Assembly (NCBI GenBank): GCA_949987705.1
Contig: OX465282.1
Location: 87,222,070 to 87,286,069, forward strand
Source: Thereva unica
Lineage: Eukaryota; Arthropoda; Insecta; Diptera; Therevidae
DNA length: 64,000 nt
Direction: 5' to 3'
The position numbers were made by a program, and so were the translations under genes. Below are positions 25,901-34,636 of the stretch, in pieces; positions within the stretch are counted from its first letter, which is position 1, and each line of letters opens with the position of its first letter. The notes below the pieces were generated by a model. That model did not search any database. It was not told where the DNA came from and was given only the letters and a program-made list of their open reading frames with translations.

Positions 25901-26356
25901 TTTATATCAATGTCGGAAGCATAGGCGTCAACCTATTACCAGTCCGTCATGGTGTAATGTCTAGTAGTAAGCTTAGATCCAAGGATGTAAGACGGATATG
26001 ATGATAAGTTATGGGTAGTCTGGAAGAGGCAGTGAACCACGCTTTTGAACTCTTGGCTGTTCGAACTATGTGCAGAGTGTAAGCTTGATCACAATTTAAG
26101 GAGTTAGGATTAGTCTAGTTTGTTTTTAATATAATGATTTAAGACTAAATTACACATAATCTAGTAACCAGTTATATTGTACTATTTTTTATCTCCCCCG
26201 TGTTTCTCAAAGATTATATTTCATCTTTTTTTTTGTAATTTCCAGGTTCAATTAATGTCTCGAGATGAGCAATCTGTCCTAGTTGTAACATACGCTGAAC
26301 TTAAAAATTGTCTTGAAAATGCATTCTCAGAGCTAGTTGCAAACGCAGCCTCATAA
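10885..26356 (+). CDS. PAN3: PAN3, PAN2-PAN3 deadenylation complex subunit (spliced, N-terminus missing)
   Basis: Adaptor subunit of the cytoplasmic poly(A) nuclease that starts mRNA deadenylation; PAN3 links the PAN2 exonuclease to poly(A)-binding protein and to GW182 in miRNA silencing (family knowledge). Exons read from splice sites: 10885-10977, 11106-11480, 11542-11968, 12030-12146, 12209-12329, 12418-12540, 12673-12799, 17334-17470, 18024-18215, 18299-18461, 26246-26356. They total 1986 nt, 661 codons plus TAA, with phases matching at every junction. A PAM2-like segment (SPEFIPSRI) lies near residue 37. The pseudokinase core starts around residue 200 (MPEEMRSEIQ, YHSLYPLEP, YCLRRLHGFRL). 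Its catalytic-loop equivalent LACRTLDPTK lacks the HRD aspartate, as expected for PAN3. The coiled coil (about residues 515-555) and C-terminal knob (TWSETGDRYMLKLFRDYLF, VLVVTYAELKNC) bind PAN2. Metazoan PAN3 is normally 700-900 residues, so the N-terminal zinc-finger exon(s) are upstream or unrecognised. Confidence 0.93.
11106..11480 (+). CDS. PAN3: PAN3 exon with PAM2-like motif and low-complexity linker
   Basis: 125 codons. It opens with VTPQSPEFIPSRI, resembling the PABP-binding PAM2 segment of PAN3, then a Ser/Thr/Pro-rich linker. Donor gtagaa at 11481. An ATG at 11091 just upstream keeps this frame open, but the aag/gta acceptor at 11105 joins it in phase to the preceding exon, so 11091 is not taken as the start. 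Confidence 0.85.
11542..11968 (+). CDS. PAN3: PAN3 exon: start of the pseudokinase domain
   Basis: 142 codons plus one base. Acceptor tttacag at 11541, donor gtaatg at 11969. Contains the conserved PAN3 blocks FFMPEEMRSEIQARNEI, YHSLYPLEP and YCLRRLHG, which begin the pseudokinase N-lobe. Confidence 0.92.
12030..12146 (+). CDS. PAN3: PAN3 exon: pseudokinase N-lobe
   Basis: Encodes FRLQSTKCMAIIEMWKKLQH and the conserved REVFTTKAFGDH. Acceptor catctag at 12029, donor gtaaga at 12147. Introns on either side are only about 60 bp, typical of compact insect introns. Confidence 0.93.
12209..12329 (+). CDS. PAN3: PAN3 exon: pseudokinase hinge
   Basis: Encodes LVLVYDYHPGSQTLLSKYF, the hinge region of the PAN3 pseudokinase, then a variable acidic loop. 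Acceptor aacag at 12208, donor gtgaga at 12330. Confidence 0.93.
12418..12540 (+). CDS. PAN3: PAN3 exon: pseudokinase C-lobe
   Basis: Encodes GPLLSETTIWAIIMQLTAG and RAIHQAGLACR, the helix before the degenerate catalytic loop. Acceptor attag at 12417, donor gtaagt at 12541. Confidence 0.93.
12673..12799 (+). CDS. PAN3: PAN3 exon: degenerate catalytic loop and DFG-equivalent
   Basis: Encodes TLDPTKIIVTGRRVRFSFLG ISDIL and NPLAVVNVYQQ. Start chosen at the acceptor atcccag (12672) because CR-x-x-DPTK spacing then equals that of the family. A second in-frame acceptor at 12630 (cttatag) would add 14 residues. Donor gtacgt at 12800. Confidence 0.85.
13330..13700 (-). pseudogene. 3' relic of an RTE-like reverse transcriptase
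   Basis: The minus strand reads RNVIRPTLCYGSGTWTMTQ near 13590-13680, and further along RDRQIWRYALEEA near 13360-13410. These are the two C-terminal landmarks of RTE-type proteins. Frame breaks separate them. Antisense to PAN3. Confidence 0.6.
15960..16118. mobile_element. Short mariner-type inverted-repeat element
   Basis: Left cactcactcaaaaatttgttgcaa and right (reverse complement tattcactcaaaaatgtgttgcaa) ends, with TA at or near both borders. An inner palindrome (gactgggat...atcccagtc) lies at about 15991-16041. Non-coding. Confidence 0.65.
17334..17470 (+). CDS. PAN3: PAN3 exon: end of pseudokinase
   Basis: Encodes EDLTSLGKLVLALACRCLHS and ASIELVSRQYSSDLRNL. Acceptor catttag at 17333, donor gtaagt at 17471. 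The preceding intron is 4534 bp. Confidence 0.93.
18024..18215 (+). CDS. PAN3: PAN3 exon: coiled coil
   Basis: Encodes YLLTTTTRRSVTDLMPMIGA, RFYTQLDALQSQCDMQEDEL and KEMENGRLYRLLVKLGCINE, the PAN3 dimerisation coiled coil. Acceptor ttttag at 18023, donor gtaagg at 18216. Confidence 0.94.
18299..18461 (+). CDS. PAN3: PAN3 exon: C-terminal knob domain
   Basis: Encodes MDVTWSETGDRYMLKLFRDY and HIVQCLNKLDAGTMEK, the most conserved part of the family. Acceptor ttgaag at 18298, donor gtaatc at 18462. Confidence 0.95.
20942..23030 (-). mobile_element. 5'-truncated poly(A)-tailed LINE
   Basis: Antisense to PAN3. The 3' end is marked by a T run (A run on the element strand) at about 20944-20960, next to 'atgtggtaaag'. 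Endonuclease and any ORF1 are missing, so the copy is 5'-truncated near 23030. The poly(A) tail and protein style point to the Jockey/CR1 side of non-LTR elements; clade not determined. No TSD was recognised. Confidence 0.85.
21077..23014 (-). CDS. LINE reverse transcriptase, open over 645 codons
   Basis: Reverse transcriptase of the LINE. It is open from a TGA just upstream of 23014 to the stop at 21077-21079; the first codon at 23014 is GTG, so the true N-terminus is lost. Seen: STGPDNIPPMVLNK (about residue 143), PIPKKGEASDPLNYRPIAIT, YGFRPKRAT, VALDISKAFDRVWH (motif A), SAGVPQGSILSPTLFL (motif B), SFADDGTLRY (motif C, FADD), then ILGVTLSSDLRWNNH and a C-terminal RLWNSLPQSVFP block common in CR1/Jockey-type proteins. 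There is no frameshift, so the insertion is fairly recent. Inactive for lack of endonuclease. Confidence 0.9.
   Translation of the reverse strand: MITLLEITQVYKRSPSESLRREYMKSRNSCNSIIRKVKASFDDKLRNKILNTRVGSKNFWSLVTSIKKNFTSSTTPPFIYGGKVTAESKSKADLLASLFASNSSLPETDTLPPVLERNAHSMDGIFFRTREVYKCLKVLDVNKSTGPDNIPPMVLNKCASPLAKPLRKLFALSYFSGVYPNSWKLAHVQPIPKKGEASDPLNYRPIAITPVLSKIMETIINKRLMKYLESNQILHDRQYGFRPKRATGDLLVCLTEALNQNIHRFGESGLVALDISKAFDRVWHLALLSKLQAIGIDSVLKNWIESFLSGRSIKVVLDGVESKPHSISAGVPQGSILSPTLFLIFINDLLSIPSNPLHSFADDGTLRYSHTFDNTRQARARPCPVDRELMSNSINEDIELILAWGRKNRVEFNASKTKYCLISTKTCTTRPSISVDKKNVMADPSLNILGVTLSSDLRWNNHIFQIAKQAFQCLGFLKRCKFLLQSSALATIYKSYIRPRLEYNSYIWAGAPKTTLAWLDQVQNRAIKLIGDSTLCSSIDPLSHRRNVAALSKFYRYYHSECSTEIRNLLPTRQFFSRNTRLANSAHPFTLQPSPSRTLHFSSSFINRTTRLWNSLPQSVFPSSYNISEFKRKVHRHLLTHPPDP
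23466..23797. mobile_element. Short element, GGGCCG termini and CAG TSD
   Basis: CAG at 23463-23465 and 23798-23800 flanks termini gggccgtatttggtttct and agaaaccaaatacggccc. Subterminal 'ctcgagtcga' is repeated at both ends. A second, truncated member lies at 40168-40442. Terminus and 3-bp C-W-G duplication match the element at 52415-52665. Confidence 0.88.
24260..25460. repeat. Three diverged copies of a repeat around 'aaaaaatcaagatggcg'
   Basis: The blocks 'gaccgatcaaca..aaatc..gcatatatgcatagttcg...aaaaaatcaagatggcggttccaagatgacggacaattgtt' recur around 24270-24380, 24480-24595 (continuing after the insertion at 25045-25100) and 25370-25460. Old tandem duplication of an unknown repeat in the PAN3 intron. 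Confidence 0.7.
24596..25044. mobile_element. CACTGACATATA family element, copy with TSD AAGATGAC
   Basis: Termini cactgacatatagtaatgga and tccattactatatgtcagtg are inverted repeats. AAGATGAC is duplicated at 24588-24595 and 25045-25052, and the neighbouring repeat copy at 24350 shows the empty site. 449 bp, non-coding. Eight-base duplications occur in the hAT and P superfamilies; the family is not assigned. Confidence 0.92.
25945..26065 (-). pseudogene. 3' relic of the LINE seen at 20942-23030
   Basis: Shares 'tctagtagtaagctt' and the following C-terminal coding region with 21030-21140, but is degraded. Old fragment in the same intron and orientation. Confidence 0.6.
26246..26356 (+). CDS. 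PAN3: PAN3 terminal coding exon
   Basis: 36 codons plus TAA, encoding VQLMSRDEQSVLVVTYAELK and ending AFSELVANAAS. Acceptor ttccag at 26245, after a 7784-bp intron full of transposon insertions. Confidence 0.95.
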   Translation, partial: VQLMSRDEQSVLVVTYAELKNCLENAFSELVANAAS

Positions 26357-28050
26357 TAATTGCTTCCCAACAATCAGAAATTAAGTTCAAAGGAATAAGA
26401 AACAGCAACAAAACACAAAATAAAAAAAAAGCAAAAAAATTGAGATTTTTCCAAAATTTTTAATTTCCAGAAAAATAAAAACAAATACACACACAGATAA
26501 AAAAACACATCAAGCAAACAATATTTTTTAAGTTTTTCTTTTGATATTAATTTTTTTTACCATTCTCAAATTCGGGTGAGTATAAGTAAAGGCTCGTGTT
26601 TATTTAAAGAAAAAAAATTACAAAGAAATAAGAATGATTATAAAAATTTTAAAAACGAGGCAACTAGCGAATAAGTCGCATAAGAATTGTGCACGCACAC
26701 AACACAACAGAGATTTAGTTTACAAGAAAACAAACATATAAAACGAAAACAAGATTCGTAAAGAGTCGATAAACAAGATTATGCATTTTTTTTATTTTGT
26801 TCATTTAAAGAAAAAATTACACTCGATATTTAGTATAAATAATAATAATGATGTGTCCAGTCACAGTCTAATTCAATTTAAGAAAAAGAAAATTCCGTTT
26901 AATTTTTTTGTTACAAATTTCTTTTATTTTTCTGTTCTTTAAAAATGAAAACAATTCATGTTAAGGTTAAAGTGTGTAAAACAAGATAAATAAAAAGTTT
27001 AACATTGAATAAAAAGAAGAAAATCAACAAATTAGTGTACGTTTTGAAAAAATATAAGACTTAAATTTGAGGCAACACAATTACAAAAAAAATAGTATGA
27101 ATTGTATTTATTTTTTTATATAACAATTATTAAAAAAATGAGAAATGTTAACTGATTAGCAAGCGTCAAAAAAGACTTTCAACAAAAAAAAAAGCATAAC
27201 CGAGAAAGAAAGATTTTTTTTTTAAACAAGCAGTTAACAATAAATCTTCAAGATATTTTATATAAAAGACAATAGGTTTGAAAAATAACATGAAATAAAA
27301 GTATAGTAAAGAGAATTGATTTTAAAAAAATCCACATTTAACAAATAATGCCGTACAAAAATTGTTTTTTTAGTCATCATGATTCAATTTTTTTTTGAAG
27401 TGTTTTCATATTTTAGAGAAAGTATTTTTTTCTTGTTTTGTTTTAAGTATAAATTTAAGCATGGATTTAAAAAAAAATAAAAAAAAAACAATAATGTTGC
27501 ACAAAAATAAATGTGAACGAATAGTACTTAGTTTGGCCACATCTCCTAGTGACAATAATGGATAAATTATTTTTTTAATTTTTACACTTACCATTATTAT
27601 TCTAAATTATTATTTTTAAAACAAATATGTTTAAGAAAAATTATTAAAAAAAAATATCTTTAAATATAGTTATTTCGAAAAAAACCTGTCCATGCTTTCT
27701 CTAAAAAAAAATGAGACCTTTATATTAAAATATTTTTGAAAAAAAAGGAAGAAAACAAAAAAAAAATATACATAAATACAAAATACAAGTGAAAGCTTTG
27801 TCTACTTTGTGATTATTTTTAAATATTATTTCTTAATAGTTTTATTTATATTCCGTTTTTTTTAGCTATATTTAATTAGTATTGTATGATAATTAAAGAT
27901 GTGAATGAAATTAGAAGAAAACAAAAAAAAATATTTTAATTCAGCATCCTTTTGTGATATAAAATTTTACGACATTGCAATATTTCTTCTACACTTTGAT
28001 TTATATTTCGTATTAACTTTTGGGTCTCATATTTATTTTTATACTGTTAA
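26357..28050 (+). other. AT-rich 3' flank, probably PAN3 3' UTR
   Basis: Very A-rich sequence with many AATAAA motifs (for example near 26418, 26467 and 26990-27020). The true polyadenylation site cannot be chosen. No ORF with homology; the poly(A) runs are not evidence of retrotransposition here. Confidence 0.5.
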
Positions 28051-28056
28051 AAAAAC

Positions 28057-28338
28057 ATGCAACATAAGTTACCATTTGGTCTCCACGATATTACCAAGTG
28101 GGATTTAAAAGTCTTCCAGTTTGCCGACGATTTTTGCACTGTTGCATGTGGAGACGGTAAAACTACGCGCGAATCTAAACTGAAATGTGAATTAGCTTTA
28201 GATCATTTTTACAGAATAGCAACTGAAAGGAAACTTCTAATAAATGCTGAAAAATCCAAAGCTATGTTATTCAACAAACGGAGAAATGATGCGGAACATC
28301 TGATTCCCCTTTTCAGTCGGATATCACCTCCGCACTGA
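28057..28338 (+). pseudogene. LINE reverse transcriptase fragment
   Basis: Reads KVFQFADDFCTVACGDGK then a helix and NAEKSKAMLFNKRR, i.e. motif C (FADD) and motif D of a Jockey-like reverse transcriptase. Nothing is preserved upstream of motif C. Different from the element that follows. Confidence 0.7.
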
Positions 28339-28746
28339 ATCCAACATTTTTAATTAAACTCGCTATATAATTATTACCTTTTCAAATTCAACCAGTTATT
28401 GGAACCAACTTTCTCCTCTACATGCCTTTGTCACTGCATCACTCTCCCTTAACATCATTTAGTTTATCCAACTGGCACATCCTTCAGTCAAGTGTCGTTG
28501 GTGCCGGTCGTCCGCGTTTTTTTTTTAGATTTTGTGTTTTTCTTTGTTTTATTATTATGAAATCAGTGATTTAGTGGTTTTAAATTGCTATAGTTCCTGT
28601 TTTTAGTGATTATTTATCTTGCGTTTGTGGTTTTTTTCTTTTTATTGTGGTGGTGTTTTCATTTGTTTTTTGTTGTTGTTGTTGTTTTATATCAGTAACC
28701 ACAATTGTGCAATTTTAATTCTTAATATTCTTTACTGACTCAGTCA
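28339..28746. other. T-rich spacer
   Basis: Contains a (gtt)n run at 28669-28686. Could be the degraded 5' part of the next LINE. Nothing coding was recognised. Confidence 0.4.
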
Positions 28747-31136
28747 GCATGACTGTTGAACCCAGTCCAATAGTCATGTCCACTGTGACGACTACCGCCC
28801 TCTTATCTTGCTCAATTACTGCTTCAATTCAGTTAATACTCCTTGTCCGGAGGTGGTAACATATTCCTTTAACTTTAAAAAGACTAACTTTAATGAGCTG
28901 TCATCTAAACTTGCCATGGTTGATTTCAACAACTTACTTTCCGCAAAAGAGTTGGATGTCGATGTAGCACGGTTTTATGGCGTACTACAATATACGAAGC
29001 CCTCGTTTCTTGCGTTCCCTATGAGCCTCAAAAATTAGCCAGTTCTTCTCCTCCTTGGTTCAATAGTTAACTCAAGCATTTGAAAAATCAGAAGAATAGG
29101 CTCTGCAAAACTTATTTAAAGAGAAAGGACTCTCCGAGTCTCAATTCATTTATCATTTGCTATAACCAATTTCGTTCACTCTCTTTCACTCTGTATCGTG
29201 AGTCACTCGTATTAAGTATTTACTGATTCCAGAAACTTCTTCAAATTTATCAGCAAAGTTGATAATTACCCTAATACTATGCAGCACAAGAACTGGTCTA
29301 GCTGTGAGTCGCCTGCAACAAGTTTGCGTCATTCTTTCATCAATCTTTCGCATCTGCAGACTTTCAGCCTGACGACAATAATTTTCGTCACATTATTCCT
29401 AACCGAGAGGCTCATTTGTTACCTCTCTCAATTACCATTGCCGATATCGTGAAACATATTGACGATCTTCCATTTGACTTTACTTCTGGTCCCGACGGTA
29501 TTCCTCCTGCTGTCCTTAAGGCCTGTGTGGAGGTTCTCCAGTCTCCACTGAAAATCCTTTTTCTAAAATCCCTGGATAAAGGGTACTTCCCCACTCTTTG
29601 GAAGAATTCGTTCATAATTCCTATTCACAAAAGTGGTTGCAAGAGTGAAATAACGAATTATAGGCCAGTTGCTAATTTGTCTGTTATACCGAAGCTTTTT
29701 GAATCAATTATCTATTCTACACTCGTTCCTATCTGCAAGAGGCTGGTCTCAACGAATCAACATGGTTTTCTTGTAGCTCGTTCCACTACCACCAATCTTC
29801 TTAAGTTCACTGCTCATGCTGTCGAAGGCTTCGTTTCAGGTTGTCAAACTGATTGTGTTTACACTGATTTTATTAAGGCATTCGACAAGCTCTCCCATTC
29901 CATTATTATTCTGAAATTAAGAATGTTAGGCTTTCCGCAAGCCCTTCTAGTATGGTTCCAGTCTTACTTAACTGACCGGACCTAACAAGTTCTTTTTCGT
30001 GGATCCAAATCAGTAACCATTGAAGCGACATCCGGTGTCCCTCAAGGAAGTCATCTTGGCCCTCTCCTCTTTATCTTATCAACTGATGACATTGTTCCCT
30101 TACTAAGACACTGTAGAATATTGATTTACGCTGATGACATCAAATTGTATCGTCACATAAAGAGTATGGAGGATTGCAAACTTCTGCAGGTTGACCTTGA
30201 TACCTTTTACTCTTGTGCTAACAACAACCTGGTTCTTAATATTGGTAAATGTGAAGTCATAACTTTTAGTAGGAGACGTGATCCTATAATTTTTAACTAT
30301 GTACACCTTTTCTGATGAGGGTATCCCTCGTGTTAATTTGGCTAAAGATCTCGGGATTGGATTTGATAGTAAGCTGGATTTCTCCACACACATCAACTAT
30401 ATCTCTTCCATAGGTAGTTTAGTCCTGGGTTTTATTAAAAGGTGGTCCAAAGAATTTAACAACCCCTTGATTACTAAACACCTATACATTTCCCTTGTCA
30501 GATCATTACTCGAATATGCGTCCCAGGTTTGGTCTCCTCATTACAATTCGCATGTTAGAACTATTGAATCGGTTCAACGAAGGTTTGTTCGATTCGCATT
30601 GAATCATCTTCCTTGGGAAAACCCAATAGTTCTTCCATCATATGAATCCCGGCTTAAGTTACTCAACTTAACCTCTCTTCACAAGCGTCGAGAAGTGGCC
30701 GATGTTGTATTTGTTCATCAGCTACTTTATGGAAAGGTCGACTCAGGTTTTCTAGGTCGCCGTGCGTCGTTTAGAGAGAGGTCCACCTCTTTTACAAATC
30801 AACTCCTCTAATACGAATTACGGCGGGTTTGAACCTGTAAACCGCATGTTCATTAATGTTAACAATAATATTAATGTCTTTAGCGTGAGCATTAGTAAAG
30901 ATGTCCTTAAAAGGAGTCTTTTAAATCTCACGTGACTGAGTCTTTTAAATCTCATGTTTCCTGTTGCTTGCGTGGGTTATATGTTAATTTGGATTTTTGT
31001 TTTTATTTACTAATTTTTATGTTTGCATGCTTAGTTGTGAGCCTCATCTCAGCGCTTGGTTGTGCTGAGTAGGTAAATCTTTCTTGGCCCAGCTAAGAAG
31101 TGCGCCTTCTGTATTAGAAGGGTTAACTCTATTATT
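28747..31136 (+). pseudogene. Decayed LINE (I/Jockey-like) with stops and frameshifts
   Basis: EN-RT linker from about 28800 (an in-frame 'PPWF' type segment near 29050), then RT: TSGPDGIPPAVLKACVE, PIHKSGCKSEITNYRPVANL, TDFIKAFDKLSH (motif A, altered), a stop at 29983, SGVPQGSHLGPLLFIL (motif B), LIYADDIKLYRH (motif C, YADD), then a frame change near 30300 into NLAKDLGIGFDSKLDFSTHI and a C-terminal region to 30811. The 3' end is non-coding; a related fragment at 46095 ends in TAA-type repeats, as I-clade elements do. Inactive. Confidence 0.82.
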
Positions 31137-31839
31137 ACTTAATGATTTCTTCCGCATTAGAAATATGCGCTCGTCAAAATTGATTAGGGTCGACCTCTGC
31201 ATCTGACACCTGATGGATTCCATTTAATAGAAGCTTTGCCATATTTCAGTACGGTCTTCCTTCAATGTATAAACTAACCAGCCATACTTTTTTTAATGAC
31301 CTTTTTGTTTATGTTGACCTGCATCTTGAATGAAATCAGGTTCAAAACTACCGTGACCGCCAATTGTAAGCTAGCCCGCTTTATACAGGCTCGGAAGTTA
31401 TTTAAGACAAGGCTGTTCGATCAAAGCCGCGTTAATATTGAGCTAGATAATAGGTAGAATAGGTTGCCCTTCCGGTCCTCCACAAATGGTAAATGGGGGC
31501 ACAGTGTCCGGTAATTAAGCGGACCAGCGTCCTGGGGTGGTAGCACGCAAGTTGTTTCAATCGACCTCTTCATATCAAAATTCAAGAAGAGGTATGTATG
31601 AAGAGGTCTATTGTATCAACTTACGAGCTACCACCCCTGACATGTTACTACTGCTCTGGTGACTGCGTGATTGCGAGAGACCGCTTGAAGTCTCCAGTGC
31701 TTGAGATGTTTCATTCGATTTCTTCTGTCTTCTAACCACGATATTACCCTATCCTCTCTCATAGGATAGTTACCAATGAGGATTAAAAAAAAATTCGCAA
31801 CAGTATTGAATATATTAGAAAAGGAGACGATATACAGTA
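31137..31839. other. Non-coding stretch with one imperfect hairpin
   Basis: 31528-31645 folds on itself (ctggggtggtagcacgcaag pairs with cttacgagctaccacccct; cgacctcttcata pairs with tatgaagaggtc). Nothing else is recognised. Confidence 0.55.
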
Positions 31840-33385
31840 TAGTCCAGTCAAAATAGACGAAAAAACGCCATAATTGGAAGATAATTCCGAAGTTGCTGAA
31901 AATTGGAACAGCCGTTAAAAACATTATTATACGTAAGCTGTAGAGACTGCCACGCGATTGGGCGGCTGCAAACTTTTTTATTCAAGGTCAAAGGGTCAAA
32001 ATATCAGTTTTTTGCAAATATATGCTAAACCGTACGTCTTATCAGAAAATTGTGTTTACAAAGTTTGTAGATTAGGCGATTATCTACAAAAAAATATATT
32101 ATACATTTTCTCGTAGGAATTGCCATTTCTGAGATATTGTCGTTTTAATAAGTTAAAATACTCATATTCTATCATTCCCGACTTGTAAAGGTCATCAGAA
32201 GTTTAATAAATCCTTTGTTGGAGTACGCGGCTAATATTTTCAGGGGTGATTCCTGGATATATTTGGAGAAAAAAATTGTTCTACAGAGGGCGGCTATCTC
32301 CACTATCCACTAAGATACAGGGTGATTAGGGAAAAAATGTTGTTTTTTTTTTAATTTACTGAAATTTGAATAACTCCTAAAGTAATTATCATAAAGTAGC
32401 CTAATTAGGCTCATCTTTTAGGTAAATGTGTATTCTTTAATTTGGTGTAAAACATAGCAGCCTGAGTGACTCCGTTCAAAAAATATGTAGGCTCAAACAA
32501 TGCTTAGAATCTAGACCTGGCAGATTTCTTCGTTTTTCTCAGAAAATTCGTTACTAACAGTACATTTTTTTTTGCTTTTCTGATGCACCAAACTATTACC
32601 TACAATATTTCCATATACAATAAGTGTTTATTTTGGGTAGTTTTGTAGGTAGTAGTAGTAGTAGTAGTTTTATCGTGTTTTATCGTGAACAAATAAAAAG
32701 TTACTCGTCTTTCAACTGCGGCATAATAGCATTGGTTTGAGCCTACATATTTTTTGAACGGAGTCACTCAGGCTGCTATGTTTTACACCAAATTAAAGAA
32801 TACACATTTACCTAAAAGATGAGCCTAATTAGGCTACTTTATGATAATTACTTTAGGAGTTATTCAAATTTCAGTAAATTAAAAAAAAAAACAAAATTTT
32901 TTCCCTAATCACCCTGTATCTTAGTGGATAGTGGAGATAGCCGCCCTCTGTAGAACAATTTTTTTCTCCAAATATATCCAGGAATCACCCCTGAAAATAT
33001 TAGCCGCGTACTCCAACAAAGGATTTATTAAATTTCTGATGACCTTTACAAGTCGGGAATGATAGAATATGAGTATTTTAACTTATTAAAACGACAATAT
33101 CTCAGAAATGGCAATTCCTACGAGAAAATGTATAATATACTTTTTTGTAGATAATCGCCTAATCTACAAACGTTGTAAACACAATTTTCTGATAAGACGT
33201 ACGGTTTAGCAGATATTTGCAAAAAACTGATATTTTGACCCTTTGACCTTGAATAAAAAAGTTTGCAGCCGCCCAATCGCGTGGCAGTCTCTACAGCTTA
33301 CGTATAATAATGTTTTTAACGGCTGTTCCAATTTTCAGCAACTTCGGAATTATCTTCCAGTCAAACCTCTAATTTGACTGGACTA
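31840..33385. mobile_element. Long-arm foldback element, complete copy
   Basis: Arms of about 650 bp (31840-32520 and about 32735-33385) are reverse complements at high identity. The centre has a gtagtag run. Outer ends are tagtccagtcaaa and tttgactggacta, with GTA just outside both. Non-coding. The right arm has lost about 30 bp near its tip. Copy 1 is at 6394-7980 and an older relic at 1133-1440. Confidence 0.9.
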
Positions 33386-34634
33386 GTACTTTGAAGAGAT
33401 TTTTGGTGTACCCTCGAGACACACACACCACTTTGGAGACCTTTGATCTCTAGGCTACCAGACATCCCCGAACTTCTACTTAACATAATTCTGGGAAATG
33501 CAGAACTAGTTTAAACAAGCTTAAAGTACGGTGATTTTGGTTTTCAGCTAGTTCAGCTGGATTTTTCTCAGCTTGCAGGCTTTTATCGAACCAATAATAA
33601 CATGCATGCTTCTGAAACTGGTGGAAAAAGTGGAGGGATTCGTATTAAGGATTGAAAAAAGAAGCATTTTGCTTCTGAAGCATGTGCCATCGTGTGTTAA
33701 CATCAGGTATTGAACCAAAAAACAGGTTTTTGAAAAAAAAAATTAAAACCCCACTAAAAATGGCTATTTTTTGACATTTAATTATGGGCAGTGTAATTAT
33801 CGCAGGCTCGCAGTGGTACTGAATTTTTTTTGATAAGCATAATTTATTCGCAAAGAGTTTCTCTACAACCCCATTTCCAAACGCTCTCGTACTCGAATCC
33901 AGAGTCGATTATTGGTGCGAGCATAAAGTGGTTCGCGAGCTGAGCACTTACTAAGGGCTCGTGAGCGAGCATTTCCGTACCCTGATACTAACTAACCATC
34001 GATTATAAAACTTATCAAACGACATAGGACGACAGACACATTTAAACTTATTATAATACATTCTCTTTATGTGTTTGAAGATCGCTTTACATTCTAGTAC
34101 ATTTTGGAATCAAGCGGGTCAAATATATTGAGGACACAATTATGGTCAAAACACCACACAAAACATAATTAAATTATAAATCTCCAAAGGATACCAACCC
34201 ACCTGCACCATGGTAAGAAGAGAGGATGATGCTATAGCTAGTAGTATCGGTGATATACTCGAGGTGTGGCAGAAATACTTAAAGAGACTTCTTAAAGGAC
34301 AACTTAAACAATACAGGGAGAACCAGGCAACTGAAGTACTGATCACTCAGAAATGGAAATGGCAGAGCCTTCAATAGAAGTTGCAAATGCCATAGCAAAA
34401 CTCATAAGCATAAGGCCTCAGGCCAGATGGCCAAAACGGGGTTTAGGCACATATTGGGCCTTATCATGGTTGGCGAGTCGAAAAAATGACAGCGCCGTTT
34501 TTCGTTTCATAGTTGGCGAATACAGCAACACGACAGTTTTCGACAAAATTTTATCATGGTTATCACTTGAAAATTCTTGGACATTTACAATTATTTATTA
34601 TACCTTTAAAATGCTGGGAAGAACGTATTGATAT
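33386..34634. other. Non-coding stretch with nothing recognised
   Basis: A 92-codon frame at 34353-34631 has no recognisable domain. No repeat partner was noticed. Confidence 0.45.
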
Positions 34635-34636
34635 TA

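Larger units (their letters stand above)
18462..26245 (+). other. PAN3 last intron of 7.8 kb
   Basis: Bounded by donor gtaatc and acceptor ttccag. It holds the LINE (20942-23030), two short DNA elements (23466-23797, 24596-25044), a diverged tandem repeat and a LINE relic. 18470-20930 has nothing recognised. Confidence 0.88.

Noticed and set aside
26357..28050. Poly(A) runs as a retrocopy
   Set aside because: A-rich sequence is spread over 1.7 kb directly after the PAN3 stop with no coding match, consistent with 3' UTR.
31528..31645. A transposon with wt duplication or a microRNA gene
   Set aside because: Pairing is imperfect and interrupted, with no transposon-like ends; kept only as a hairpin note.
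34353..34631. 92-codon frame before the Tc1-like transposon
   Set aside because: No domain recognised, no splice context, and close to length expected by chance.
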